This document shows, piece after piece, positions 28,845 to 37,891 of a stretch of 39,029 bases of DNA. Under the pieces are notes generated by a model. It did no database searches and was not told the origin of the DNA. It saw nothing but the letters and a program-made list of their open reading frames with translations. The DNA lies in assembly GCA_013373335.1 (NCBI GenBank), contig JABXHZ010000336.1, positions 1-39,029 on the forward strand, in the 5' to 3' direction. The position numbers were made by a program, and so were the translations under genes. Position 1 is the first letter of the stretch, and each line of letters opens with the position of its first letter. Source of the DNA: Cyclobacteriaceae bacterium (lineage in GTDB: Bacteria > Bacteroidota > Bacteroidia > Cytophagales > Cyclobacteriaceae).

Positions 28845-31800
28845 ATGGCAGAATTTTTACTTCGTTTTTCCAGGAGATTTGGGCACTCTTATAGAGGGAG
28901 GTGTACACAATCTGCCTTGAAAATTGGTTTACTGCTTATAATTTTTCTTTTTTCTGGGTTTTTATCTCTTCAAGCTCAAGTTGCAATTCCCATTCCAAGA
29001 GAGGGTTTTCCCTATTGCCAGCCATTTACAGGATCCGGGCCTTTTGATAATACTATTTTGGGTGGAGAGATAAGGATTCCAAACTCTAACCCTTCTTTAC
29101 CTCCAACTTTACTTCCTTACTCTGCTAATCCTAACGGCCAATCCCTAGAATTAACCCCAAATTTGCAATGGCATTCAGGGTATGCCATCGTTGATATCCC
29201 TTTTTCATCTCAATTTGGTATCAAAACATCTTTCGAATATTTCTCCTACGGGGGGAATTCGCCAGCTGCTGATGGGATTAGTTTCTTTATGTTTGATGCG
29301 GACCAGCCAATAAGTTTAGGATATTTAGGAGGTTCCTTGGCTTATGCTCCATACATTGGATTAGATGGATCTTTAATACAACCTGGTATCGCTGGTGGTT
29401 ACGTAGGAATTGGATTCGATGAGTGGGGAAATTTTGGAGTAGGGGAAGTGGGGGAACCAGAAGCAAATTGGGATCCAAGAATTTCAAATAGTATTACAAT
29501 AAGAGGTCCTGAAAGTTTGAATTATGATGTTTACGAACGCTATGTAACAAAGGATGTCAATGCCGAGGGCGTAGATTACTTTCCCCCTCCTCCCTTAGAT
29601 TCAGACCCCACCAAATGGTTTAACATAGACGATGATAAAACCATAAGGACGACTGATTGTCTTTTGCCGGGATATCGAAAAGTTTTTATTGAGTTGGTGC
29701 CAAATGGATTGGGTTATCAAATCAAAATAGATGTTCTAGTTAATACCACGGCTAATGGTCAACAATTAGTCTCTTTTCCTGTTATTGATTATCCTTTTAC
29801 CGCTCCAGCCAGGTTAAAAATCGGTTTTGCCGGGAGTACGGGAGGATTTTCCAATTACCACGAAATAAGAAACGTTACTGTTAACGTATCGGATATTTCT
29901 GAAGCTTTACTTCCCGTGGTTAGTGAGCAAAATCGCCTTATCTGTGTAAATGAAGATTTGGAATTTACATTTCCAGTTGCCCTCCAAGCAGGTAATGATG
30001 CTTTTATTACCTGTATGCAGCTTTTTGAAAACAACCCCGGGCCTCCAGACAATACAGTTCCTCCAACAAATTATGGTTGTGGGTTTGATGGCTCACTTTG
30101 TGTGGGAAAATGTAATCCAGATAATTATGAGGTTCCTGTTTATGATGCCAGTGGCAACTTATTGGGAACTTTTTATTCTATTTTGGAAGAATTGAATACA
30201 GGTAATTTTGAAGATGAAAGAAACAAAGCAACGATCCGTTTTGAACCTGCACCAGGATTCACTGGAGAAGCTTCTGTTTATTACAATGTGACTGATAACT
30301 ATGGTTTGACTTCCCAGCCAGCAAAAATCACGGTAGTTTCTAATCCCTTTCCTGTAAAAATCCAAGATGCATCGATAGAAAACCCTTCTTGTGATGGTCA
30401 GCAGGATGGCAGAATTTATGATGTAATAATTGGAGATTTGGTAGCTGGTTTTGATTATGAATGGTTATATAATGGTATTTCAATGGGGAAATCAGGAGCT
30501 TCAGTTAGTCCCATAATAAACGGTGAAGCAACCTTTGAATTAACTGGCGTAAATCTAGGAACATATACCTTAAATGTTTGGAATCCATCAGATTCTCAAA
30601 ACGGGGGTTGCTATGAAACAGTAGAAGTCATCGTTGATCAGGAAAACGGTACACCAGTTACTATAGATATTCCGGACAAAACTATTTGTGAAGGCGAAGA
30701 TGTCTCCTTTCTTCCATTAGTGGATCCTTCAGATATTCCCCCGGGAGCGACACCTTCTTTCTTATGGTATCAAACTGCAAATAGATCAGGAGGTGCATTA
30801 GTAAATAATTCAACCATTTCAATAGGCGGTAATCCCGTAACTGTGTCCATTTCAACCTCAGGGGAATTGACTTTGTCAGGATTGAAAAATAGCGGAGCTT
30901 CTTCGACCTATGAGTTTTTTGTAGAAGTTGCTAGTCAATCCCAAGTCGGCGGTAATTTTTGTCCTTATATAGGAGATGTTTTGACTAAAGGTACTGTTAC
31001 AATAAATCCTCCTATAGAATTCTCTGTTTCAAAAACAGATGATTGGTGTTCTCTTGGAACGGGAGAGATCGTTGGATCCATTTCAGGAGCTAACGATGCT
31101 GTTTATTTCCTTTTGGATGAGAATGATGTTGAAATCGCATCTAATTCAAGCGGGGTGTTCTCAGGGCTTTCAGTCGGTGATTATCAGGTATATGGATCTT
31201 CACCTTCTTTAGGTTGTAGCACACCAGTTGAATTAGTAAAGATTGAGGGGCCTCAAGAAGCCTTGAACATCACGCCAAATTCTGTAGATAATGCATATTG
31301 TGGTCTACCAAATGGGGAGATTAATTTTACCATAACTGGGGGGAATCTACCATATCAATCTGTACAAGTTAATGGAATAGAGGCATCAATAACACCTTCT
31401 GGAATATATTCCATTTCAGGTTTGGGAGAAAACACATACACAATTTTGGTCACAGATGCAGAAGGCTGTACATCGACTAGCTCAATGGTGGTTTCAGGAG
31501 ATGCACCTTCAAATTTTACCACTATAGGGTCTGAAGTTTGTGAAGGTCAAATTGGAACTGCACAATTGGACGTACAAGAACCCTCCACAGGTACACCATT
31601 ATTCGAATGGTATTATGAAGATCAAAATGGCACCTATCAGTTGATTACGGATGGTCTTACAGTTGGTGGTATTTCTTATCAAATAAGTTCTTCATTTGAG
31701 CTTTCTGTCTCTGGTCTTCCTGCAAATACAGACCCTTATGTATTTTATTTACTTGTTACTGGAGATAGGATTTGTGATCAAGGGTATATCCCTACAGAAA

Positions 31801-34800
31801 TTAAAATTACACCTGGCCCTGAAATGGATGATCCATTAATTACTGAAGCCTGTTTCAATGAGTCAAATGGCTCTATTCAAGCACAAATTCCAGGGAATAA
31901 CTACTCGGATTTTGAATTCAGTATTTCTGGTGATAATGGAGTATTTATTGATTATTCTAAAAATGATGGGCTATTTGAAAATCTTCCTGCAGGCACCTAT
32001 GAATTGAGTATACGAAGTGACTTGGGCTGTGTGACTACCAAGGAGGTAGAGCTTCTAGAACCTGATCAGGAAATTAGTCTAAGTGGGTTCACCATCGAAA
32101 GAGCATCCTGTGACTTAGCAAATGGAAACATAAAGGATATTCAAATCATAGGAGGTTGGGGGAATTATTCCGTAGAGTGGAGAAAAGGCACGATAGATGG
32201 AGAAATAATTTCGGGGAATGCTAATGGAGTTTCTGATTTATTTCCAGACAAATATTTTCTGATAGTAACCGATGAGAAGGGATGTTTTGCAAATTTTGAG
32301 TTTGAGGTAGGAGAACTTTCAGATCCCGTTTATCAGATAGTTCCTCCAATTAACGTTTGTGTTGGAGAACAAGTAGAAATTAGACCTATACACCTTGCTC
32401 CGGATCCCAATCTACCACCTGCAGCCTTTACAGAAGTTTTTTGGTATAAAAATTCTGGACAAAATGGTTTAATCAGTAATGGTCCAGACGCAAGCATTCC
32501 AGGTGTTACCTATACCATTGATGACTCAGATTGGCTCAACCCAAGATTACAGATTGACGGACTTCCTGCTGGATCTTACACATTTTATTTCTATGTAGAC
32601 TGTACCGGACAGGAAATCGAAGTGGAAGTGGAAGTATATGACGTGCCAAATGTGGAATTGGAAACTTCTTTGGTTTCTTGCATTGGTGGAAATGATGGGA
32701 GGGTAAATTTCATATCAGGTACCTCTGATGCCTATCTTTATAGTATCAATTTGGGGAGTCCAATTACTCAAGATGAATTCGAATCAATGAGCTTCTCTGC
32801 CGGAACCTATGATTTGGAAGTAACCACTCCTGCAGGTTGTCCTCAATATTTAAATTTTTCAATTGATGAGCCTCAAGAAGCGTTGACTGTTACTCCGTTG
32901 GTTGGGAATAATCCAAGTTGCGGGGGATTAAATGGTATGGTTGAAGCAACTATCTCTGGTGGTTGGGTGCCATATTCTATTGACATCATAAAAGATGGGG
33001 CTGTAATTCAAACTATTGGAGATTCCAATGGAGAATTAATTTTGAATGATTTAGCTTCTGGCATTTATTCCTTAGAGATTACAGATGCACAGGGATGCTC
33101 AATTAATTCTACTGATCTGGAACTTGTAGATGGGCCCACTCAAATAATAGTGGATGAGCAATCCATTTGTGAAGGTCAAGATTTGATTTTTGTTCCAACC
33201 TTGGATCCACCAGCTTCAAATGCCAGTTTTGAATGGTATTTTGATGCAAATACTAGTCAGAAAATCACACCAGGATTGGCGCCGAATGGAGTTAATTATG
33301 AATTAGATTCCAATACAGGTGAATTAAGGGTTTCTGGATTATCCGTCTCAAATACACCGTATCGCTATTATTTAATTGCGATAGGAGATGAGGTTTGTAC
33401 TGGATTTGTAGCTGAAGCGAAAGGAATGGTTTATGGAACTCCAACTGCAACTTATACAAAAATAGATGAAGCTTGTTTTGAGGAAGGTGGAACTATACAG
33501 GTGACTGCAAGTGGAGGCTCAGGGAATTATACATTTATTCTTGACGGCCAGATTACGCAAGAGAATGGATTGTTTGAAAATGTTCCGAAAGGAAGCCATT
33601 CAATAACTATAACAACTCCAGAAACCTGTGAAGTAATATTAGATGATATTGAAATTCTTGGGCCATCCTCTCCACTTATTGGCGAAATAACTGATATCAT
33701 AAACCCAACTTGTGACATGGCTGATGGGGCTATCACTTTAGCTATTGAAGGTGGGGTGCCTGGATATACCATTGAAGTAAAAAGGAATGGAGATAGTCAG
33801 AGTATTGAATCTCTTAACTCCCCTGGAAATGTGGTTATTTCCGGAATTCCTCAAGGAGAATACATTTTTGAGGTTATTGATGCATTGGGTTGTACCATAC
33901 TTGTTTCCGAGCCATTAGACTTAGTTGAAGTCCCAACTGAAATCACGGTTGAGGACCAGTTTATTTGTGAAGGTGAAGTTGCAATAGTTACCCCTTCAGT
34001 TCCAAATACTGTCACTTCTCCAGTCTTTACATGGTTTTTTGATGAAAATCTATCATATCCTATTCGAAATGGAGTAGTCGATGGCGTAGAATATCAAATA
34101 AGTCCGAATGGAGAATTACAAATTTCAAACTTAGCTTATTCGGATCAACCTTATGAATATTTTGTAATGGTTGAAGGAATGGGAGTTTGTGGAGTGACTC
34201 CTAAATTGGCCAAGATAGAAGTTGCAGAATATCCTAATTTGAAAGTTTCAAACCCTTCGATTGTATGTGATCCAAATGGTACAGTAGACTTGACGAACTA
34301 TATTGAAGGGTTTAATCCGGACTTGTATGATTATAACATCATTAGTCCTACTGGAAATGCGCTTACAGGTGATCAATTGAGTGCCGTGAATCTTTCCGGT
34401 AATTATGAGGTAAGTTCTTCTAGAAAGGGGACAAACTGTTGGACTTCTCCACAAAGAATCTTAGTTAGGATAGCGAGCGAGAAGTTAATATCTGATTTTC
34501 AATATCATGCTGATCAAGGAGGGGGTATTATAGTTTCCAATGGAGATATTCAAATCTTAGAAGATGTGGAATTTGAGGATTTATCTTCAGGAGAAGTACT
34601 GATTTGGGAGTGGGATTTTGGGGATGGAGAAACCAGTAACTCACAGAATCCAATACATAAGTATAAAAATAAAGGTATATATACTGTGACCTTGACCACA
34701 ACAGATAGTATTGGTTGTCAGAGTGTTCACTCTATTCTGGTTGAGGCAAAAGATGAATATTTGCTTATGGTTCCTAATGCATTTACCCCTGAAGGAAACA

Positions 34801-35030
34801 AGAATCAGTATTTCAAACCTGAGTTTAGAGGAATTGTGGCTATTGATTTTTATATATTTAATACTTGGGGAGAGCTTATTTTCCATTCTGATCAGTTGGA
34901 GAGCCAAGGTTGGGATGGAAACCTTAATGGGCAAAAAGCACCAAATGGAAATTATATTTATAAGGTATCCTATGAGACTAGGTCAGGAAATAAGCTTGAA
35001 AAGTCAGGGGTATTTATCTTGATTCGCTAG
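28845..35030 (+). CDS. 2061-aa modular surface protein: signal peptide, L-type lectin-like domain, alternating Ig-like and SprB-like repeats, PKD domain, gliding-motility/T9SS-associated C-terminal domain
   Basis: Signal-like 'IGLLLIIFLFSGFLSLQAQ'; lectin-like 'AADGISFFMFDA...YVGIGFDEWGNFG...KIGFAGSTGG'; SprB-like 'GTYDLEVTTPAGC', 'GIYSLEITDAQGC'; PKD 'WEWDFGDGETSNSQNPIHKYKNKGIYTVTLT'; C-terminal 'VPNAFTPEGNKNQYFKPEFRGI...FYIFNTWGELIFHSDQ...GWDGNLNGQKAPNGNYIYKVSYETRSG'. Confidence 0.92.
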   Translation: MAEFLLRFSRRFGHSYRGRCTQSALKIGLLLIIFLFSGFLSLQAQVAIPIPREGFPYCQPFTGSGPFDNTILGGEIRIPNSNPSLPPTLLPYSANPNGQSLELTPNLQWHSGYAIVDIPFSSQFGIKTSFEYFSYGGNSPAADGISFFMFDADQPISLGYLGGSLAYAPYIGLDGSLIQPGIAGGYVGIGFDEWGNFGVGEVGEPEANWDPRISNSITIRGPESLNYDVYERYVTKDVNAEGVDYFPPPPLDSDPTKWFNIDDDKTIRTTDCLLPGYRKVFIELVPNGLGYQIKIDVLVNTTANGQQLVSFPVIDYPFTAPARLKIGFAGSTGGFSNYHEIRNVTVNVSDISEALLPVVSEQNRLICVNEDLEFTFPVALQAGNDAFITCMQLFENNPGPPDNTVPPTNYGCGFDGSLCVGKCNPDNYEVPVYDASGNLLGTFYSILEELNTGNFEDERNKATIRFEPAPGFTGEASVYYNVTDNYGLTSQPAKITVVSNPFPVKIQDASIENPSCDGQQDGRIYDVIIGDLVAGFDYEWLYNGISMGKSGASVSPIINGEATFELTGVNLGTYTLNVWNPSDSQNGGCYETVEVIVDQENGTPVTIDIPDKTICEGEDVSFLPLVDPSDIPPGATPSFLWYQTANRSGGALVNNSTISIGGNPVTVSISTSGELTLSGLKNSGASSTYEFFVEVASQSQVGGNFCPYIGDVLTKGTVTINPPIEFSVSKTDDWCSLGTGEIVGSISGANDAVYFLLDENDVEIASNSSGVFSGLSVGDYQVYGSSPSLGCSTPVELVKIEGPQEALNITPNSVDNAYCGLPNGEINFTITGGNLPYQSVQVNGIEASITPSGIYSISGLGENTYTILVTDAEGCTSTSSMVVSGDAPSNFTTIGSEVCEGQIGTAQLDVQEPSTGTPLFEWYYEDQNGTYQLITDGLTVGGISYQISSSFELSVSGLPANTDPYVFYLLVTGDRICDQGYIPTEIKITPGPEMDDPLITEACFNESNGSIQAQIPGNNYSDFEFSISGDNGVFIDYSKNDGLFENLPAGTYELSIRSDLGCVTTKEVELLEPDQEISLSGFTIERASCDLANGNIKDIQIIGGWGNYSVEWRKGTIDGEIISGNANGVSDLFPDKYFLIVTDEKGCFANFEFEVGELSDPVYQIVPPINVCVGEQVEIRPIHLAPDPNLPPAAFTEVFWYKNSGQNGLISNGPDASIPGVTYTIDDSDWLNPRLQIDGLPAGSYTFYFYVDCTGQEIEVEVEVYDVPNVELETSLVSCIGGNDGRVNFISGTSDAYLYSINLGSPITQDEFESMSFSAGTYDLEVTTPAGCPQYLNFSIDEPQEALTVTPLVGNNPSCGGLNGMVEATISGGWVPYSIDIIKDGAVIQTIGDSNGELILNDLASGIYSLEITDAQGCSINSTDLELVDGPTQIIVDEQSICEGQDLIFVPTLDPPASNASFEWYFDANTSQKITPGLAPNGVNYELDSNTGELRVSGLSVSNTPYRYYLIAIGDEVCTGFVAEAKGMVYGTPTATYTKIDEACFEEGGTIQVTASGGSGNYTFILDGQITQENGLFENVPKGSHSITITTPETCEVILDDIEILGPSSPLIGEITDIINPTCDMADGAITLAIEGGVPGYTIEVKRNGDSQSIESLNSPGNVVISGIPQGEYIFEVIDALGCTILVSEPLDLVEVPTEITVEDQFICEGEVAIVTPSVPNTVTSPVFTWFFDENLSYPIRNGVVDGVEYQISPNGELQISNLAYSDQPYEYFVMVEGMGVCGVTPKLAKIEVAEYPNLKVSNPSIVCDPNGTVDLTNYIEGFNPDLYDYNIISPTGNALTGDQLSAVNLSGNYEVSSSRKGTNCWTSPQRILVRIASEKLISDFQYHADQGGGIIVSNGDIQILEDVEFEDLSSGEVLIWEWDFGDGETSNSQNPIHKYKNKGIYTVTLTTTDSIGCQSVHSILVEAKDEYLLMVPNAFTPEGNKNQYFKPEFRGIVAIDFYIFNTWGELIFHSDQLESQGWDGNLNGQKAPNGNYIYKVSYETRSGNKLEKSGVFILIR
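29010..29900 (+). other. L-type (legume-like) lectin domain segment of the giant surface protein (approximate bounds)
   Basis: Jelly-roll lectin pattern with 'GISFFMFDADQP', 'GYVGIGFDEWGNFGVG', 'RLKIGFAGSTGGFSNYHEIRNVTV'. Confidence 0.72.
30655..34195 (+). repeat. Five copies of a compound repeat: one ~90-aa Ig-like 'CEG' module, with two SprB-like modules between successive copies (period ~800 bp)
   Basis: 'CEG/CVG' modules begin near 30655, 31515, 32328, 33140 and 33940, each with '(F/W)xWYxxxN...NGxxYxIxxxGELxVSGLxxSxxPYxYYxxVxGDxxC'-like spacing. Confidence 0.8.
34758..35030 (+). other. Gliding-motility-associated C-terminal domain (type-B T9SS sorting signal-like) of the giant protein
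   Basis: 'LLMVPNAFTPEGNKNQYFKP...IDFYIFNTWGELIF...GWDGNLNGQKAPNGNYIYKVSYETRSGNKLEKSGVFILIR'. Confidence 0.88.
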
Positions 35031-36029
35031 ATGATAATTGCTGAAATTGGACAGGCTCACGATGGGAGCTTAGGAAATGCACATGCCTATATAGATGCAT
35101 TAGCAGAAACAGGTGTTGATGCCATTAAATTTCAAACTCATATTGCTGAAGCAGAATCTTCAAGCTTTGAGCCTTTTCGAGTGAAATTTTCAAAACAGGA
35201 TTCCACACGATTTGATTATTGGAAAAGAATGGAGTTCACCCCAGATCAATGGAAAGGAATAAAAGACCATTGTGAAGAGAAAAACCTTGAATTTTTATCT
35301 TCTCCATTTAGTAATGCGGCAGTTGACTTATTGGAAAACATAGGAGTAAAAAGATATAAGATAGGCTCTGGAGAATTAGGGAATTTTTTGATGCTTGAAA
35401 GAATTGCAAAAACGGGGAAACCTATAATTATGAGTTCCGGTATGAGTTCATTTGAGGAACTTGACAAGACATTTGATTTTTTAAAGCCTTTTGGAAATAG
35501 CTTAAGTATTTTGCAGTGTACAACTGCTTATCCTACACAACCTGAAGAATGGGGTTTGAATGTGATTACTGAGTTAAAGGAACGGTACCAAATTCCCGTT
35601 GGCTTTTCTGATCATAGTGGAGATATTTATGCCTGTCTTGCTGCAGCTTCTATAGGGGCTGAGATTTTTGAATTTCATGTAGTTTTCGATAAAAGACAAT
35701 TTGGACCGGATTCCCAAGCGAGTATTACAATTGATCAAACAAAAGTCCTTTCTAGTGGTATTAAACAGATTCAGAATGCCTTGAAAAATCCCATTGTAAA
35801 ATCTGACAATCAGAAATATTCGGAGCTTAAAGTGATGTTTGGAAAATCTTTAGCGGTGAACAAGACTTTAAATGAAGGTCATATCATAACATTGGATGAT
35901 CTGGAATCTAAAAAACCCGGTAACAAAGGAATACCCGCTTCAAACTATCTAAATGTCCTTGGAAAAGAATTAAATAGAAAACTAGAAAAATGGGATTTTC
36001 TAAGGGAAGAAGATCTTAAATCTAAATGA
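35031..36029 (+). CDS. N-acetylneuraminate/legionaminate synthase family (NeuB-like) with C-terminal SAF/AFP-like domain
   Basis: 'MIIAEIGQAHDGSLGNAHAYIDALAETGVDAIKFQTH', 'YKIGSGELGNFLMLERIAKTGKPIIMSSGMS', 'GFSDHSGDIYACLAAASIGAEIFEFHVVFDK', 'FGKSLAVNKTLNEGHIITLDDLESKKPGNKGIP'. Confidence 0.92.
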   Translation: MIIAEIGQAHDGSLGNAHAYIDALAETGVDAIKFQTHIAEAESSSFEPFRVKFSKQDSTRFDYWKRMEFTPDQWKGIKDHCEEKNLEFLSSPFSNAAVDLLENIGVKRYKIGSGELGNFLMLERIAKTGKPIIMSSGMSSFEELDKTFDFLKPFGNSLSILQCTTAYPTQPEEWGLNVITELKERYQIPVGFSDHSGDIYACLAAASIGAEIFEFHVVFDKRQFGPDSQASITIDQTKVLSSGIKQIQNALKNPIVKSDNQKYSELKVMFGKSLAVNKTLNEGHIITLDDLESKKPGNKGIPASNYLNVLGKELNRKLEKWDFLREEDLKSK

Positions 36030-37183
36030 AGAAAAGAAAAATCTGCGTTGTTATTACCGCACGTCCTTCCTATTCAAGAATAAAAACGGCCTTGACAGCC
36101 ATCAACGAGCATCCTGAATTGGAATTGCAGCTAGTTGTAGCTGCATCTGCATTATTAGACCGCTATGGGAATGCGGTGAATAATATTGAAAAAGATGGTT
36201 TCACAATCACAGCTAAGGTGTTTAACGTTTTGGAAGGTGAAAACCTTACCGCTGCAGCTAAAACAACTGGAATAGGTATTCTGGAGCTATCCACTGTTTT
36301 CAATAATTTGAATCCGGATATTGTGGTCACTGTAGCAGATAGATTTGAAACTATGGCTACAGCTGTTTCAGCCAGTTATATGAATATTCCCTTGGCTCAT
36401 ATTCAAGGAGGTGAAGTGACGGGAAATATTGATGAAAAAGTAAGACATGCCATTACAAAATTGGCAGATTATCATTTTGTAGCATCTGATGATGCTTATA
36501 AAAGAGTTATCAAACTGGGTGAAAATCCAGAATTTGTTTTTAACACGGGTTGTCCAAGTATTGACTTGGCATATGAGATAAAACAGCAACCAGGTCTGGA
36601 TTTTGATCCTATTCAAAAATATGGAGGAGTAGGGAAAGTGATGGACTACTCAAAGGGATATTGGGTGGTTATGCAGCATCCAGTGACAACAGAAGTTGGG
36701 AGCTCCCGATTCCATATTGAAGAAACCTTACATGCCATGTATAGTCTCAATCAACCTGTATTTTGGTTTTGGCCAAATGTAGATGCTGGTGCGGATGGCA
36801 CGAGTACTGGAATTAGATCTTTTAGAGAAACGCATGAATTAGAAAATTTCCATTTCTTTAAGAATATGGAACCTCAAGATTTCTTGAAGCTTCTTTATTC
36901 CAGTAAAGGATTAATTGGAAATAGTTCCGTTGGTATTAGAGAATGTGCTTTTATGGGAGTCCCAGTAGTCAATATAGGCTCGCGTCAGAATAACAGAGAA
37001 AGGGGCAATAATGTTAAAGATGTTGATTATTCTCGAATAGAAATTTTACAAGCATTGAGAGAAATTGAGGAATCTCCAAGACCTGAGGTTTCTACAATCT
37101 ATGGAAATGGAGAGGCTGGTAAAAAGATTGCCCAGTATTTATCTGAACTCCCATTGATTTTTCATAAAACCATCACCTTTTAA
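36026..37183 (+). CDS. Hydrolysing UDP-HexNAc 2-epimerase (NeuC/LegG-like)
   Basis: 'KICVVITARPSYSRIKTALTAI', 'VVTVADRFETMATAVSASYMNIPLAHIQGGEVTGNIDEKVRHAITKLADYHF', 'GNSSVGIRECAFMGVPVVNIGSRQNNRERG'. Confidence 0.92.
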   Translation: MKKRKICVVITARPSYSRIKTALTAINEHPELELQLVVAASALLDRYGNAVNNIEKDGFTITAKVFNVLEGENLTAAAKTTGIGILELSTVFNNLNPDIVVTVADRFETMATAVSASYMNIPLAHIQGGEVTGNIDEKVRHAITKLADYHFVASDDAYKRVIKLGENPEFVFNTGCPSIDLAYEIKQQPGLDFDPIQKYGGVGKVMDYSKGYWVVMQHPVTTEVGSSRFHIEETLHAMYSLNQPVFWFWPNVDAGADGTSTGIRSFRETHELENFHFFKNMEPQDFLKLLYSSKGLIGNSSVGIRECAFMGVPVVNIGSRQNNRERGNNVKDVDYSRIEILQALREIEESPRPEVSTIYGNGEAGKKIAQYLSELPLIFHKTITF

Positions 37184-37891
37184 ATGAGAATATTAGGACT
37201 GATCCCCGCAAGAGAAGGATCAAAAGGAATTCCAGGTAAAAATATTAAAACGCTGGGACGCCAACCTTTAATTGCTTACTCTATTAAAGATGGAATTGCA
37301 GCAAAACTTCTATGTAAAACTGTAGTTAGCACTGATGGTGAGAAAATTGCTGAGATAGCCAGAAATTATGGAGGCGAAGTTCCATTTATTCGACCTAAAG
37401 AGTTGGCTGAGGATAAAACCCCCTCCATTGATGTAGTCTTACATGCACTAGATTTTTTTGAACAGAATGGGGAACTTTTTGACGCGGTTTGTTTACTACA
37501 GCCTACTAGCCCATTCAGACCCAAAGGTTTTATAGATGAGTGTATCCGAAAATTCACGGAAACGGATGCAGATTGTCTAATATCTGTATTAGAGGTGCCA
37601 CATGAATATAATCCGCACTGGACTTTTAAGATGGATAAGCATGGTAGTTTATCTATTGCTACAGGTGAAAGTACCTTGATCCCAAGAAGACAAGAATTGC
37701 CAATGGCCTACCATAGAGATGGGTCTATTTATATTTCTAAAGTTTCCTTGATCAGAAATAAGAGGGTGTTGGTAGGAGGAAAGACGGTAGGGGTTCTATC
37801 AGATAAATCCTATTATGCCAATTTGGATACCCCTAAAGATTGGGAGAAAGCAGAAAGAACCTATAAAGAATTACTTGAATGTGCGGAATAG
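37184..37891 (+). CDS. Acylneuraminate cytidylyltransferase (NeuA/LegF-like CMP-nonulosonate synthetase)
   Basis: 'ILGLIPAREGSKGIPGKNIKTLGRQPLIAYSI', 'VSTDGEKIAEIARNYGGEVPFIRPKELAEDKTPS', 'LLQPTSPFR'. Confidence 0.94.
   Translation: MRILGLIPAREGSKGIPGKNIKTLGRQPLIAYSIKDGIAAKLLCKTVVSTDGEKIAEIARNYGGEVPFIRPKELAEDKTPSIDVVLHALDFFEQNGELFDAVCLLQPTSPFRPKGFIDECIRKFTETDADCLISVLEVPHEYNPHWTFKMDKHGSLSIATGESTLIPRRQELPMAYHRDGSIYISKVSLIRNKRVLVGGKTVGVLSDKSYYANLDTPKDWEKAERTYKELLECAE

Noticed and set aside
29950-30195. Plus-strand 81-aa ORF overlapping the adhesin in another frame
   Set aside because: No recognisable motif and embedded entirely in the supported adhesin frame.
30655-34195. Possibility that the adhesin repeats are recombination-derived phase-variation cassettes or an assembly artefact
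   Set aside because: Repeat copies are well diverged at both DNA and protein level, with no long identical tracts noticed by eye.
34711-35022. Plus-strand 103-aa alternative-frame ORF inside the adhesin C-terminus
   Set aside because: The overlapping frame encodes a well-recognised PKD/CHU_C region; the alternative frame lacks domain signals.
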